Source: Ceratopteris richardii (Eukaryota; Streptophyta; Polypodiopsida; Polypodiales; Pteridaceae). Taken from it: a stretch of DNA of 64,000 bases. Below the pieces are notes generated by a model. That model searched no databases and was not told the origin of the DNA. It saw only the letters and a program-made list of their open reading frames with translations. Within the stretch, counting starts at the first letter, position 1. Each line of letters starts with the position of its first letter. The translations under genes and the position numbers were made by a program. Shown one piece after another: positions 43,711 to 55,358 of this stretch. The stretch lies in NCBI GenBank assembly GCA_020310875.1, contig CM035439.1, forward strand, positions 136,170,753-136,234,752. Reading direction: 5' to 3'.

Positions 43711-46700
43711 ACTACCTACTCAGGCCAAACAAGTTTCGTGCTCCTAAATGGTTTGTTGAGTGGAAAACTACGATCATAATTCTATCTTAAGGATCCCCAA
43801 AACATAAAGCAATGCATGAGGATGTGTATAGATATAGAGGATAATTTTGATGATGAGTTAGATCTATCTAAACTCTAGAAGGATTCCGATTGTTCAACCA
43901 AATTCAAATCCGAATCCTCTACCTCCATCAAAGAGTTAGAAAAAAAAGTGGCTCAAAAGTTAGGAGTATTGAGTAAACAAGCCCCTAGAATGGTTTCTAT
44001 GAAACATTGTTATACTTGTGGAGCAGATCACCTAGCCAACATGTGTCCTTTTCTAGTTCAGAACCTAGGGAACCTAAATGTAGAAAACGTCACAATCGAG
44101 AGAATATACATGAACCACACTCGCAATATTGTCCCTATAATAAGGAGGAAGTTAGGAAAACTTACCAGCAGCCTTACCTGCACCCTGGTAGGTATCAAGG
44201 CCAGTACCAGTAGTAGCCTTACTATAGACCAACACAACACAACCAACCACCTTATCAGGCACAGCAAAGACCAAAACCCATGCTAGGAGAGCACCCACCA
44301 CACCTTGCCAATGTAATTGCTAGGGAGCTAGAATATTCTATGTAATGTATGCAAATCCCAACCCTAGACCTCAAAAGAGGACCCTATTTTAAATGCCAAG
44401 GAGATCACTTTGTAAGGGAATGTCCCCATCCTCCACTTGTGGGGCAGCGACCTTATCTCATCATTCAAGGATATTGTTCAGAGTGTGGTAAAAAGCACAT
44501 TATATGCAAATGTTGCAAAACCCTACCAATTTATCTAAGATAACTGCAATCAACGTAATAGGCATAGTGCAATCATCAGTGGATCCCCACCCACCTTTGT
44601 GCCAATTCAAGGAGTGACCATAGCCAAGGCTTTAGAACAAACCCAACAAGTAGAACAAGAGAAATCCTCATAATCTGGTGAAATCGGACAGTCTAGTAAA
44701 AAGAAAAATAAATCGTGGAAATATTCTCGGGAAAGAGTTGAGAGACAATGGAATAGGAAGCTAGACAAACTTGAAGGAATTTTGAATGAAACCAAGGAAA
44801 AGATCCTAGGATTAACAGTACAAGAATCACTAGAAATTCCCTCTTTTCCAGAACCACGATTAGTCTTAGTAGAACCCCTCATAGAGGACTTGGATATGAT
44901 GTGCAAAGCCTATCAAGCTATATTGAGAGAAGGACCCAATCATGCAGAGCTAGAAAAAAGCTACTCAAGAGTAGACCTAGAAATATAAAGAACCAAGCTT
45001 TGCATTAAAATGTTTGAACTAGTGTAGGCTATGCTTGAGGCTACCCAATATGTTAAGTGGAGTAACATAATCAAACCAAAATTGCACTTCTAGGGACTAT
45101 CAGAGAGATTAGAGCGATTGGCATCTAATCCAGACCATTCAGTGCCAAAGGAAGCTCATTCCATAACAAGCACACCATGAGAATTCTCATTGGTTATATC
45201 GTAAGTTCTTAATTTTTACAGAGTGTGGAATTTCTCCCTTAGGGATGGACACATAGAGAAGCCTTTAGGATTGCTAGATGGAATTCATCTAACCACTTAT
45301 GGTGTAGAGTTTGAGCACACCTTTGCCATCTATGACTTTGGAAAGAACCACACTTATGAGATGATTTTTGGAAGATCTTCCATGAGACAATTGCAAATAG
45401 TGCAGGATTGGGGAACCAATTCCTTGTACCTGTAGCACTTAGGGGTAACTACTAACGTCAATATCAAGGATTATTCCCATGGAGATAAACCTCCATTGCA
45501 ATGGAATACCATCCATAGAATGCGAGAAGAGATGGAATCAATGCATTCCATATAATCACACCCCTCATAGATGCATGAAGACAATATTTATGGATATGCG
45601 AAATTGTAGCAAAATAAGATAAGAAGCTAGGGTCTAAAAACCTAGGTGCCACACAAAACTCTAGATCACTACAAGACGTAGCGTGTGTGCCCATGATATC
45701 CCCAGATGAAGAGTTTGGACCTCATGGTTAGGTAGAGATATTAGCCACGATGGACATAGTGGTGAATGAGGAACAATGGACACCCCATTGTGATGAGGAG
45801 GGCTATGATATCTCCATATTCATGGTGGAACATCTTATGTTTGAACCAATCGTGGAGGAATGTGGCCCTAGCACAGATGTACCAACAGAAGTACGTGATG
45901 AGGATTTGGAGTCCATAAACATGGAATCCTTTTACTCTTCTTAAAAGGAATACTTAAATGAAAGGATCAATCCATGAACAGGAAGGTCAAAAGCATGACA
46001 GAAAATCATCCAAACCGATAAAAATGGAGCTTGCAAAAGAAGAGAGAAAGAAGAAAGTCCCCACAAAAGGAGAAGATCAAGAATTAGTATTTGATGTGCC
46101 AAAAAATTTCACGAAGTATCAAGTAGAGGATAGAAAAATAATGGTAAGAATGCCTAAATGAGAAGCTCTCACAGGAGAAGATTACAATAATAGAGAGTAA
46201 ACTAAGAAAATTGTAGTGAAATTTTGAAGAAGGAGAGGAGGGGTGCAAATATATAGGACACAATTTGAGTGAAAAAGAAGAAAAAGAGTTGATCGAGTTG
46301 TTGTGAGAATATAGAGATGTGTTCACTTGGAACTAGAAGGATTTAAAAGGAGTGGATCCATATATTTATTCTCATAGGATCCCCATGATGCTAGAGGCCA
46401 AGCCAACTAAACAAAATCCTTACACATACAATGACAACTACATAGCTAAGATAAAAGAAGAAATCCTTTGGTTGAAAGAAGCAAGATTTATCTACGAAAT
46501 AGAACATATAAAATGGGCATCCCGCATTGTTACAGTCCCCAAGAGGAATGGAACGTTGCATGTATGCATTAACTTGAAAAATTTAATGCCATGACTATAC
46601 GAGATAATTACCCGCTTTTGATCACTAAGAACTTATTAGAGCATGTAGCAAGCAAGGAAGTTTACAGCTTCCTTGATGGATTTTTGGGTTATAACCAAGT

Positions 46701-47685
46701 AGCCATTACCCATGAGGACCAACATAAGATGGATTTTTCTACTAACTAGGGTATCTTTTCATTTGGTGTGATGCCATTTGGGCTTAAGAATGCACTTGCT
46801 ACCTTGCAATGACTAATGTTTCTTGTATAAATCGACATTCTAAAGAAGAATTTAGAGGTCATTTGGGTGTGATGCCATTTGGTCTTAAGAATTCACTTGC
46901 TACCTTTCAAAGACTAATGTTTCTTGTGTTTAAGGACATCTTGAAGAAGAATTTAGAGGTCTTTGTGGATGATGTGTGTGCCCATTCCCACATACCACAA
47001 AAAATATACCATAGCTTAGCCAAATCTTTGTCAAGTGCAGAAAGCATCATGTGCCTAAACCTAGAGAAATGTTTCCTCATGGTTAGATAAGGTAATGTTT
47101 GGTCATATTGTGCCATAGAACAGTATATCTATGTATGTGGATAAGTAGAGAGCGATAGCTGAGTTACCTAGACCCAAGACAGTTAAGGAGAAGATTTTAT
47201 TGGACACTATGGGTACTACCGAAGTTTTATCCACATGTACACTATTATTGCAAATCCTATGTACAACCTCTTGATGAACTTCAAATGGACTAAAGAATGT
47301 GAGAATTCTTTTAATGAGTTAAAACAATGATTGTGCTCAACCCCTATTTTGACAACACTGGAATGAAATAAACCATTCCATGTTAATGTCAACATTTCAA
47401 ACTATGCTAACATATTTGAGCAGGCAAATAAAAGCCGTAGAACACAATTACACTACCATCAAGAGAGAATGCTTAAGCTTGGTCTATGCCGTCAAAAAGA
47501 TTATACATAATTTGTTCACCAATAAGTTTAAATTCTTTACAAATCACCAAGCTTTACTTTACCTGGTAAACAATCCTTGCAAGATAGGTAGATTAGTAAG
47601 ATGGTTTCCTTACTAATGGAATACGATTATGAAGTACTAGTCAAGAAAGGAAAGTCTCACCTTTCACGACCTACTTCTGGAGAAT
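43711..47685 (+). mobile_element. Right part of element D (gag end to RNase H)
   Basis: It continues D where B interrupted it. Recognisable blocks are LNGLLSGKL (capsid end), CYTCGADHLANMCP, CFKCQGDHFVRECPHPP-like and CSECGKKH knuckles, the protease end (LGLLDGIHLTTYGVEFEHTF; MIFGRSS), an acidic linker with NEEQWTPHCDEEGYDIS, and reverse transcriptase and RNase H pieces (NHQALLYLVNNPCKIGRLVR). The protein is everywhere close to element C but has many breaks. It ends at the left edge of E. Confidence 0.85.
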
Positions 47686-48187
47686 TGATGGGGTTCGAAA
47701 ACACATAAACTCATTGACATAGAAGTCTGATAGAGCAATTAAACATTATACTAGAAACTAATTTTACTATCTCATGAAATCAAATTCAATATAAACAGAA
47801 TTGTAGAGGTATGAAAGAATGAATGGAAACAGAATAGATGAAGATCAAATAATTACAAAAAGATTGTAATACCATTAAGTAGATAGAAATAAAACTGCCT
47901 CATACATCTATCCTTCCATTTATCTACCAACTAAAAGACCTCTCCTATAGCTCTCTTCCTCCCTTTAAATAGATAAAACAACTTTCGATAGGTAAATACA
48001 ACTGCTAAGTCTCAAGACTTTCAGGTTACATCCGATTATAACTAGCTATAACAAAATCTGATTGAGCAATATATGACTCAACATATATCCAATTCACCAC
48101 TATTTCTAAAAATCAGACTAAGCAAAATTTTAAGGTAGCTGACTTAGTAACTTTTCATTTGTAGACAGTTCTCATTAAGGTTCATCA
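47686..48187 (-). repeat. Probable 3' LTR of element E (502 bp)
   Basis: It is bounded by TGATGGGG on the left and TTCATCA on the right, so the ends are TGATG/CATCA inverted repeats with TG...CA on either strand. The left edge coincides with the sharp end of D's RNase H sequence. On the minus strand a TATTTAAAGGG box lies inside. No partner LTR is present in the window, so the call rests on edges and position alone. Confidence 0.45.
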
Positions 48188-48843
48188 CATGACATAACCC
48201 GGTGGAGGATTTTGGAAAAAAAAAAACAAATTCGGACTCACAAATCCCTTGATCACAATGGTGGACACATGAAAAAATACTATTATTGTTGTTAATCTTG
48301 TACTAATTCTCCATCTCTAGACTTTCAGTAATTGGTACGTTCATTATAACTTCAAGTTATTCCACTCCATCTTGGACTGGATCAATAATTAATGCCTCAA
48401 TTTGTTCCAAAATTTGTCTTGTTTTTCTTATTGGTAAATTAACTTCTGGGGATTATCCTCCTCCTCTGTACTCTGTTCCTTCTTCAATTGCTCCACCTGT
48501 TGAACCCAATATTCTTTTTCTTTCTACACTTGATGAATTTTTTCTACCAACTTAACTTGTGCTTTGCTATAAATCTTGTCTTCATTACCTCATAAGGATA
48601 CTTAATCATGGAATACATTTTTCTCCTTAATTACACCCCACATATTCTACATTTTAGAATATATTTTGTGCTTCAAAATTTAAACATGCCCTATATCCAT
48701 CAATACTATATTAAGATCCAATTCTTCCTGCTTAAACATTTGCTTCTCTAATACCTACAACCTTCATTACCAATGTGTGACTCAATATTGATTTTTGCCA
48801 ACCTCTTTAATTTCAATTCAACTCTATCTTCCATAATTCCCAT
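48188..48843 (-). other. Non-coding 3' part of E
   Basis: AT-rich decayed sequence between the last coding-like segment and the presumed LTR. I see no clear motif. Confidence 0.4.
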
Positions 48844-49278
48844 TCAATCTTTAAACACTTCTAATGACATCTTTACTCTTGCCATCTCCAATGCTTGTTG
48901 TTCCAACAAATTTGTTGTATGAGCCATATGCTTCTCTTTTATTTGATTTAACTCTTCTTTCAATTGTTTTACGTGCATATGTTTTGTGAAATAATCTTCA
49001 AAAGTCAAAATATCATTTAGCAACCTCTGCTCCTTCATTAGTACTTGCTGCTTGTCTATAAATTTTTGTAATGACTCTAAATATTGATAATAATGTTTTA
49101 TATCTTTCACAACAAAATAAGAGTGATGTACTATTTCTTCAAAGTCAAGTTTACTCACTAACTTCTTTAGTTCTGGTTCAATATTCATTTTCTTAGATAA
49201 TTTAAAACCTTTCCCTAGAAGTTTGAGAGTTTCACGATCCTGCGACATCCAAAATTGGTTGTATTTGCAACTCCTCAA
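48844..49278 (-). pseudogene. Coiled-coil coding-like segment in the 3' region of E
   Basis: A 144-residue open frame rich in Lys, Glu, Leu and Gln with heptad spacing (QLKEELNQIKEKHMAH, EQQALEMARVKMSLEVF). Together with the segment at 53607-53927 it suggests that E, like A, had an extra gene downstream of integrase. The sequence is not similar to A's accessory region as far as I can see. Confidence 0.45.
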
Positions 49279-49671
49279 TATCTTGTATAACCTTATTCTT
49301 GAATCATATCTTGCCTTGATTAAAGTTTTGTATACCTCCCATTTATCTGAATCAAGCTTAGTAATTCTAAGTGTTGTCCTTGATCAACTTTTACGGGAGT
49401 ATCAACCCTCTAAGCATACTAAAAATTTGAGGCTAAGTATACATACAACCTACTATTGGATTGAGTCTTCCTCTTATCTAATAGAAAAATTTCTCCATAT
49501 AATCTGTCATAAAACCAATGAGCCCAACTAATCTTCTTGCCTTTTTCTGCCTAGGATAATGGTGCATAATTCTCTTTAGACATGTAATCAATTTAAATGA
49601 TAAAGCACATTCTTTCCAAATACCATTTCTACTCCTTTCGCATAGCATAACTCACATTCTTCAGCATATAC

Positions 49672-49860
49672 TGAAGGGCTTTGGCGTGCAGAACAAGAGG
49701 AGGACGGAAGCGATGGAGGGAGAGAGAAGAGAGGAGAGACGCGCGGACATGCGTGGGAGCCTCGAAACCCACATAATGATCTCTTTTGAGGCAATGCTCT
49801 ATATATGATGTATATATATGAATATGGGGGTAAGGTCACATGACCCTTACATCCCCAACA
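49672..49860 (-). repeat. 3' LTR of element F (189 bp)
   Basis: On the plus strand it reads TGAAGGGCTTTGG...ATCCCCAACA. It contains TATATATGATGTATATATATG and is flanked by TATAC on the left. Confidence 0.93.
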
Positions 49861-49974
49861 ATCTCCCACTTAAGGGTCAATGTGACCATAAGTGGTAAAA
49901 CATACAAAGAATGATGTAGGACTATACACTAATGTACAGGAAGAGTCCGGATCTCTACCCATATCAGATCAGCC

Positions 49975-50403
49975 TACACCGACCGCCTCGAACAAGGTGT
50001 ATCCATGCACCTTAAACTGCTCTAGACTCATATCGACAAGAGTCGAGCTCACATATGACTGATGCAAGAATTGATGAAGTTCCTGCAAAGCTCCCACTCG
50101 CTCTATGCCTATGTCAATCATCGAACGACTGACAACTCCAAGCGCAAATGCTCCAATAGCAACTGCAATGTCTGGTCTCGAGCATAACAACTCATACATC
50201 AGACTCCCGAATGCTGACGAAATATGTGTTATCCTGGCTAACCTAAGTATATCAGCCATGCCTGTATCCAAGGCATCCAAAGCACCACCATCAAGACCAA
50301 CATGTCTTGACATATCTGTATCAACATCTGGCATGAGCGAATCCAAGAATGACTGCATGATAGATGACTCATCAATATCTAGATCAGTCATCCTATCAAC
50401 CAA
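49975..50403 (-). pseudogene. Copia reverse transcriptase-end-like tail of F
   Basis: The minus strand reads SAFGSLMYELLCSRPDIAVA, the well-known block near the end of copia reverse transcriptase (xAVGSLMYAMxCTRPDI). It is followed by FALGVVSRSM. Only this piece of pol is left, directly after an acidic stretch. Confidence 0.65.
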
Positions 50404-50424
50404 GGATGTGTCTAGCTGTGCATC

Positions 50425-51321
50425 CTAAGAGCTAGTATGCTCTGGCATACACTGTGTATCATAAGAGCTATCCTGCTCTACCACACTAAGTGTATCATCA
50501 TGCTCCACATGAGCTAACTGCACAACATCAACACCAAGGTCAAACTGATGATCACACTCTAACTGAGTATCATCATAATGCTCTACATGATCATCCACAT
50601 CATGCTCTAAAGCATCCAAATGATCATCCAAAGTGTGCTCTATAAGAGCGTCCACATGATCAACCAAACCATGATCTACATAAGCATCATGAGCATCCAA
50701 AACATGCTCTACATGTGCATCCATTTGAGCATCAGAATCCTGCCATACATGTGCATCACGAATGTCAATAGACCTATCTGTAGGTAGACAAAAAAAAACT
50801 GAGACATGACGAGTCTCACATCGCACATAAGGCTGAACTCCCACTGAGACGAGACTGTTTCTCACATGAAGTACCTGCAGTGGATACATGTGCCCAATCC
50901 TAGCACCTCTAACAAGCATAAGCTGTCCCAACTGCAATTGAAAATGATGCTCACCAAGGAATGCATAGCATCTGCTCTCCTGTAACTGGCTAACTGAAAT
51001 CAAGCTCATAGGGAATGAAGGAACATAGCATACATGTCTGAGCATAAGTGATGCTCCACTAGGTAGCATAAGGCAGACATCTCCAGCACCCTCAATGTCA
51101 TATGTCGTACCATCAGACATGTGCACACATCCATGAATCTCACCTGAGAATCGACAAAACCACTCACGATGTGGAGTAACATGAAAAGTAGCTAATGCAT
51201 CAAGCAACCAAGCCATATGTGTGCTATCCAATGAACAAGAGGAATCTTGAGATGAACCATAGAAGAAAGTGATATCACCATCACTGGCATAATCAACTGC
51301 CATAGACTCTCCTAAAACCAC
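50425..51321 (-). CDS. Copia-type protease with Asp/His-rich extension (element F)
   Basis: The N-terminal half shows copia protease features: TFHVTPHREWF, a glycine-rich GAGDVCLML, and the YVPSFPMSLISVSQL block. The usual LDSGAS active site reads LLDALAT here, so catalysis is doubtful. The C-terminal half is dominated by Asp, His and Val in short repeats (DHVDALIEH, DDHLDALEH, DDHVEHYDD). I do not know this extension from other copia elements; the integrase normally begins here. Confidence 0.65.
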   Translation of the reverse strand: MVLGESMAVDYASDGDITFFYGSSQDSSCSLDSTHMAWLLDALATFHVTPHREWFCRFSGEIHGCVHMSDGTTYDIEGAGDVCLMLPSGASLMLRHVCYVPSFPMSLISVSQLQESRCYAFLGEHHFQLQLGQLMLVRGARIGHMYPLQVLHVRNSLVSVGVQPYVRCETRHVSVFFCLPTDRSIDIRDAHVWQDSDAQMDAHVEHVLDAHDAYVDHGLVDHVDALIEHTLDDHLDALEHDVDDHVEHYDDTQLECDHQFDLGVDVVQLAHVEHDDTLSVVEQDSSYDTQCMPEHTSS

Positions 51322-51354
51322 TACCTGACCTACATCACGTGTATATCTCTGACG

Positions 51355-51750
51355 TCATTGTCGCATCCGCCTAAAGCAACATCGTCGAATATGGCCCTCA
51401 TGACCACAGTGCCAACATCGAAGTCGTCGGTGTGATCTATGTCTCACATGAGTCAATGGACTCGCATACATGTCATGTAGTCTCTGCCATAATGCACTAC
51501 TCGTCTCCACATACATCACAGACTCATATATAGAATCCACAAGCTATAATCGGATAGTGGAGCTGGCCAATGCATCCATATCCATCCATATGTGGTCGGG
51601 CATGTCACGAGGCCTCTGTGCATCTCTATGCACATACATATGTAACCCTGCACGAACCAATGTATGCCACATCTGAGCTTTCCATCTCGGAAAGTCAATG
51701 CCATCAAATCGAGAAGACACCATGCTGGCAATCCAATAGACTAGCAATGT
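51355..51750 (-). CDS. gag: Short gag of element F
   Basis: The minus strand shows FDGIDFPRWKAQMWHTLV, the typical start of copia capsid, then a short stretch ending in the CCHC knuckle CWHCGHEGHIRRC. It is much shorter than the usual copia gag of about 250-300 residues and has a few breaks. Confidence 0.65.
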
Positions 51751-51754
51751 AACA

Positions 51755-53397
51755 AGAGACTAGAAACAATACTCTATCCTGAATAGGATCACACCTGCAT
51801 ATCCATATGCATAATTCACATCACATATGTCTCACTGGAGAAGATAACCATGTGAACCACCTGTCACATAACCATGCATCTAGCATGCACATAAAAACAC
51901 GAGCATAAGCCTGCTCACCAAGTCTCCAAAGTGATCAAGTAGATGTGAAAGAATCCTAGGAAAATTTCGGCAGAGTATCCCTTATAAACTGAGCAATCAA
52001 ACAAGATAACCAATCTCAAAAGAACAATGAATAATCTATCACCACCTGTCACTGATATAAACAAAAGATAATGGCAACTACATGTGCCAAAAACTAATGG
52101 CAATATACGCCAATACAATGGTGATGCACCTCCCACTCAAGAATGAATCCTGCAAGATGGTCCAACCTATCACGAACAACCTGTGACCGAGTCTAAGTGA
52201 ATGGAGATAAACAAAGTTCCAAAGCTATCACACAAGCTTCAAGATCCACTAGAGCTCCTTTCTAGCATAAAAGCTATCAAAATTTCGGCAGCATCTCCTC
52301 TGTAAAATGGACTCTAGAACCAAAATAACCATGTGAGAATCACCATCCACAATATCAAATCAATGAACATTTGCTAATAGAATAGCAAATCAAGGTGACT
52401 ATAAGTATGCAACTGAGGCTTCAATCTGGATCATGTACCTGCAAAGAAAAAAAAGATACAAGTACCAACTAAGATCCAATCAATCTCTCATATAATGATA
52501 TGCAATCGATAAGTAAATCCATAACCAAGTGGCATAAGCAAGATATAGACCACAATGCCACTATACATCCATGATCAAACTCATGATGACATAAACCTCA
52601 AAAAAGAGTATACCACAATGTCATCTTACATGCCAAACACGTGACAAGATCATGCTCTACTCTCATATGGAGGACCTACCACAATGATCATACATGTACA
52701 ATGCTTTGAAGCTCTGAAAATAAGAGCTTGCACACCATAAATTCTCTCTCGAAGAAGTTCCAAAGCAAATTCAACGTGAAGATGTGCTGCTCTGTGTTTT
52801 GCTGTTTCAGAGGTGATAACCTCTGAATCTGAACTTTTGGTCTTCAGCAAACTTCAAGATCTGAGTCTTGGCTACGTAACGAGATAAAGAACACCTCAAT
52901 CGAAGGTATGTAGCTCAAGATATGCTCAAAACAATCACCTGCTGTCAATTTCACTTTCACTTGCAACAGTATGGCTCTGTATTCTGCAATTTTGGCAGTC
53001 TAAAACTCAGAATCTGGATCTGAGTTCTTCTACAAAGTTGTAGCTATCTTTCCAAGCTACGAGCAACAAGTTGAATCATCGCATTCCGAGCTGTAGAACT
53101 CAAGTTATGACAAAAAAACCGATCTGGTGTCCTACTCAATGTAGATTCGCCTTATACAATTCTCTGCGTTTTTTGAATTTTCGGCACTTCAGAAGTCCGA
53201 ACCAGGTTTTGCGCCCTTCTGTGAAGTTGTAGCTCTTTGTGTTAGCTAGGCACAAAACTTTAAAACACATCAATTCGAGTTTTTTAGCTCCAGTTATGAC
53301 CGAAATACTGAACAGCTGTCAAGAGATGCCGACCTGCACTTCTACTCCTTCTAACCTAAGCTTCCATTGAAGCTTCTTGCACACCAGCCTTCAACAT
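51755..53397 (-). other. Long leader of element F with three imperfect repeats
   Basis: 1.6 kb without coding potential between primer site and gag, unusually long for a copia element of this size. Between about 52780 and 53320 three imperfect units of roughly 165-185 bp share words such as TCGGCA/TGGCAG, AAGTTGTAGCT, GCTA(C/G)G, and CTC(A/C)AGTTATGAC. Confidence 0.6.
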
Positions 53398-53409
53398 GCT
53401 CTGATACCA
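53398..53409 (-). promoter_or_regulatory. Primer-binding site of F, initiator tRNA-Met type
   Basis: The plus strand GCTCTGATACCA is the complement of TGGTATCAGAGC, the standard copia primer site. It stands one base from the 5' LTR. Confidence 0.9.
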
Positions 53410-53410
53410 A

Positions 53411-53599
53411 TGAAGGGCTTTGGCGTGCAGAACAAGAGGAGGACGGAAGTGATGGAGGGAGAGAGAAGAGAGGAGAGATGCGCGGACATGCGTGGGAGCC
53501 TCGAAACCCACATAATGATCTCTTTTGAGGCAATGCTCTATATATGATGTATATATATGAATATGGGGGTAAGGTCACATGACCCTTACATCCCCAACA
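53411..53599 (-). repeat. 5' LTR of element F (189 bp)
   Basis: Matches 49672-49860 with two differences. It is followed by TATAC and then by the rest of E. Confidence 0.93.
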
Positions 53600-53606
53600 T
53601 ATACTA

Positions 53607-53927
53607 CTATCTACCTCCTTTTTGTGGAACAAATTCCCTCTTTGATGCATCTTCTAGACATTTGAGAATCAACATATCCACCACATAGGGAAATTTAAAC
53701 AACTCTACAACCTTTTCAAATGTCAAACTCACCTTTTCAGGAATTTGAACCTTTGTTTTCCTCAATATATCCACCTTAGAATTTGCATAATAATTGTTCT
53801 TCCAACTATCCCATGGTAATGATGCTAACTCATACAATCCAACTTGTTGCAACCAAACAATAGTCACAAATGCTTGACAATCAATTTCTACCTGGAAATT
53901 AGTATACGAATCCATTAGCTCTTGCAT
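53607..53927 (-). pseudogene. Coding-like segment of E downstream of pol, unknown
   Basis: 107 residues beginning MQELMDSYTNFQVEID, with an LPWDSWKNNYYANSKVDI block and a KVSLTFEKVVELFKFPYVVD block. The AFVTIVWLQQVGLYELASLPW motif-like stretch recalls plant retroelement accessory proteins, but I cannot name it. Element F sits just downstream of it. Confidence 0.45.
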
Positions 53928-54250
53928 TAGCTTTCTTGTTGATAGTGGTGTAGGTATTTCTTAATCCTCTTTTGTAGCACTATCCTTTTCCTCTGTGCTA
54001 GTATCTTCATCTCTCACTGCAACAACTTTCCATGCAACCTCTTCTTTGTCACCTTGTGTTGTTCATCTTGAACTCAAATCTTCACTGATCTGATAAGGTC
54101 CTTTATATGTCAATGTCAATTTACCAAGATGAGCCCAGAATTATACACCATTACCCAATCACCAACATGAAACACCTTGAATTCGACATTCATATTTACC
54201 CAAGCTGCCTTCTTCTCTGAATAACTTCGGTGATATAAGAAATGACCAAC

Positions 54251-54883
54251 CTATCTTGCTTTAATTGTTGAAAATTCATGAGTATCCTTCAACACTATTG
54301 GCCACCACAATCCTGCTTGTAAAATATTTCCCCCTATTATATCTCTTGAAAAATGTCCACCTACTAAGCCAAAAAGAGCTTCTTCCAATACCGCCTTTTT
54401 TTCAAAATCAACTACACATTGTCTGATTACTTGATTAATGTCTTTCTTATACAATGCTCCCGCAATCACTAAATATGGTCTATTCTTCAAGGAAAATTTC
54501 CTCCTTTGCTCTGAACTAAAGCATATTCCCATCAATTAAAAATGCTAACAGGTGATCAAACTGAGAACCTGATTTAGTAACCTTAGCATTGAATAATGGA
54601 GCATCAAGAAATTCATCATCCACCCCCCCAAGTTGTGCATCATCTATTTATAATCTGCTAAAATAATCAACCATAGCATGCTCCTCCCGTGAAGTATGGA
54701 CAATCTCGAAGTCAAATTCTTGAAGAAAAAGATGCATCTTGCTAGTCTACCTTTTAAAAAAGGCTTCTTAATGAGATATACCAAGGCTTGATGATCCACA
54801 TAAAAAACGATCTTATTTCCCAATAAGTCGTGTCTAATCATATTTAGGGCATACACCATCCCCCAAGGTTCTCTTTCCGTCAT
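54251..54883 (-). pseudogene. RNase H and HHCC zinc module of E
   Basis: EREPWGMVYALNMIRHDLLG and VDHQALVYLIKKP mark RNase H. LVGGHFSRDIIGGNILQAG and LWWPIVLKDTHEF mark the integrase N-terminal module. A single HHCC copy is present, unlike A and C. Confidence 0.75.
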
Positions 54884-55358
54884 GGCATAATTTCTCTCTC
54901 CTCAAGACAATACTCTACTTGCATAATACATTGGCCTATACTACCCTTTCACTTTCTCCTACATTACAATCGCTCGCACTTCTACATTTGGGGCAAAAAA
55001 CGTGGTAAGGTAATGAACAATTTGGTGGTTGTAGGGCATACACCATCCCCAAAGGTTCTCTTTCCGTCATGGCATAATTTCTCTCTCCTCAAGACAATAC
55101 TCTACTTGCATAATACATTGGCCTATACTACCCTTTCACTTTCTCCTGCATTACAATTGCCCATACTTCCACATTTGGGGCATCAAAAACGTGGTAAGGT
55201 AATGACCAATTTGGTGGTTGTAAAAGTGGTACCATAGCTACCATTTTCTTTAACAACTGAAATGCTTTCTCTTGAGCTTCCGCCCAAACAAAAGGAGCAT
55301 CCTTCTTAGTTAAATGCATTAATGGAAAAGAAATATTGGCTAAATATCAAACATACCT

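Larger units (their letters stand above)
12170..47685 (+). mobile_element. Element D: old A/C-family Ty3/gypsy element, interrupted by B and cut by E
   Basis: D is the oldest recognisable layer of the nest. Parts: 5' LTR (about 12170-12803), a degenerate primer site (from 12811), a leader with two repeat arrays, gag beginning about 13830, element B inserted at 14985/43711, then the rest of gag with CCHC knuckles (44008-44520), protease (about 45220-45440), reverse transcriptase (about 46320-47100) and part of RNase H (about 47380-47680). Everything beyond is cut off by element E. Each part resembles element C at the protein level. It is badly broken, with dozens of breaks, and clearly much older than B and C. 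Confidence 0.82.
49672..53599 (-). mobile_element. Element F: short Ty1/copia-type element with gag and protease only
   Basis: 3,928 bp on the minus strand. LTRs of 189 bp (53411-53599 as 5' LTR, 49672-49860 as 3' LTR) differ at two bases. The TATAC duplication is exact at 49667-49671 and 53600-53604. A TGGTATCAGAGC site (complement 53398-53409) matches the initiator tRNA-Met primer, and AAGTGGGAGAT precedes the 3' LTR as polypurine tract. Inside are a short gag with one CCHC knuckle, a copia-type protease, an Asp/His-rich stretch and a short tail resembling the end of copia reverse transcriptase/RNase H. No integrase or reverse transcriptase core is present, so it must depend on other elements. 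It is young. Confidence 0.9.

Noticed and set aside
47686-48187. Solo LTR in D
   Set aside because: The bases flanking the two edges do not form a duplication, and minus-strand gypsy sequence continues on the right, so it fits the end of E better.
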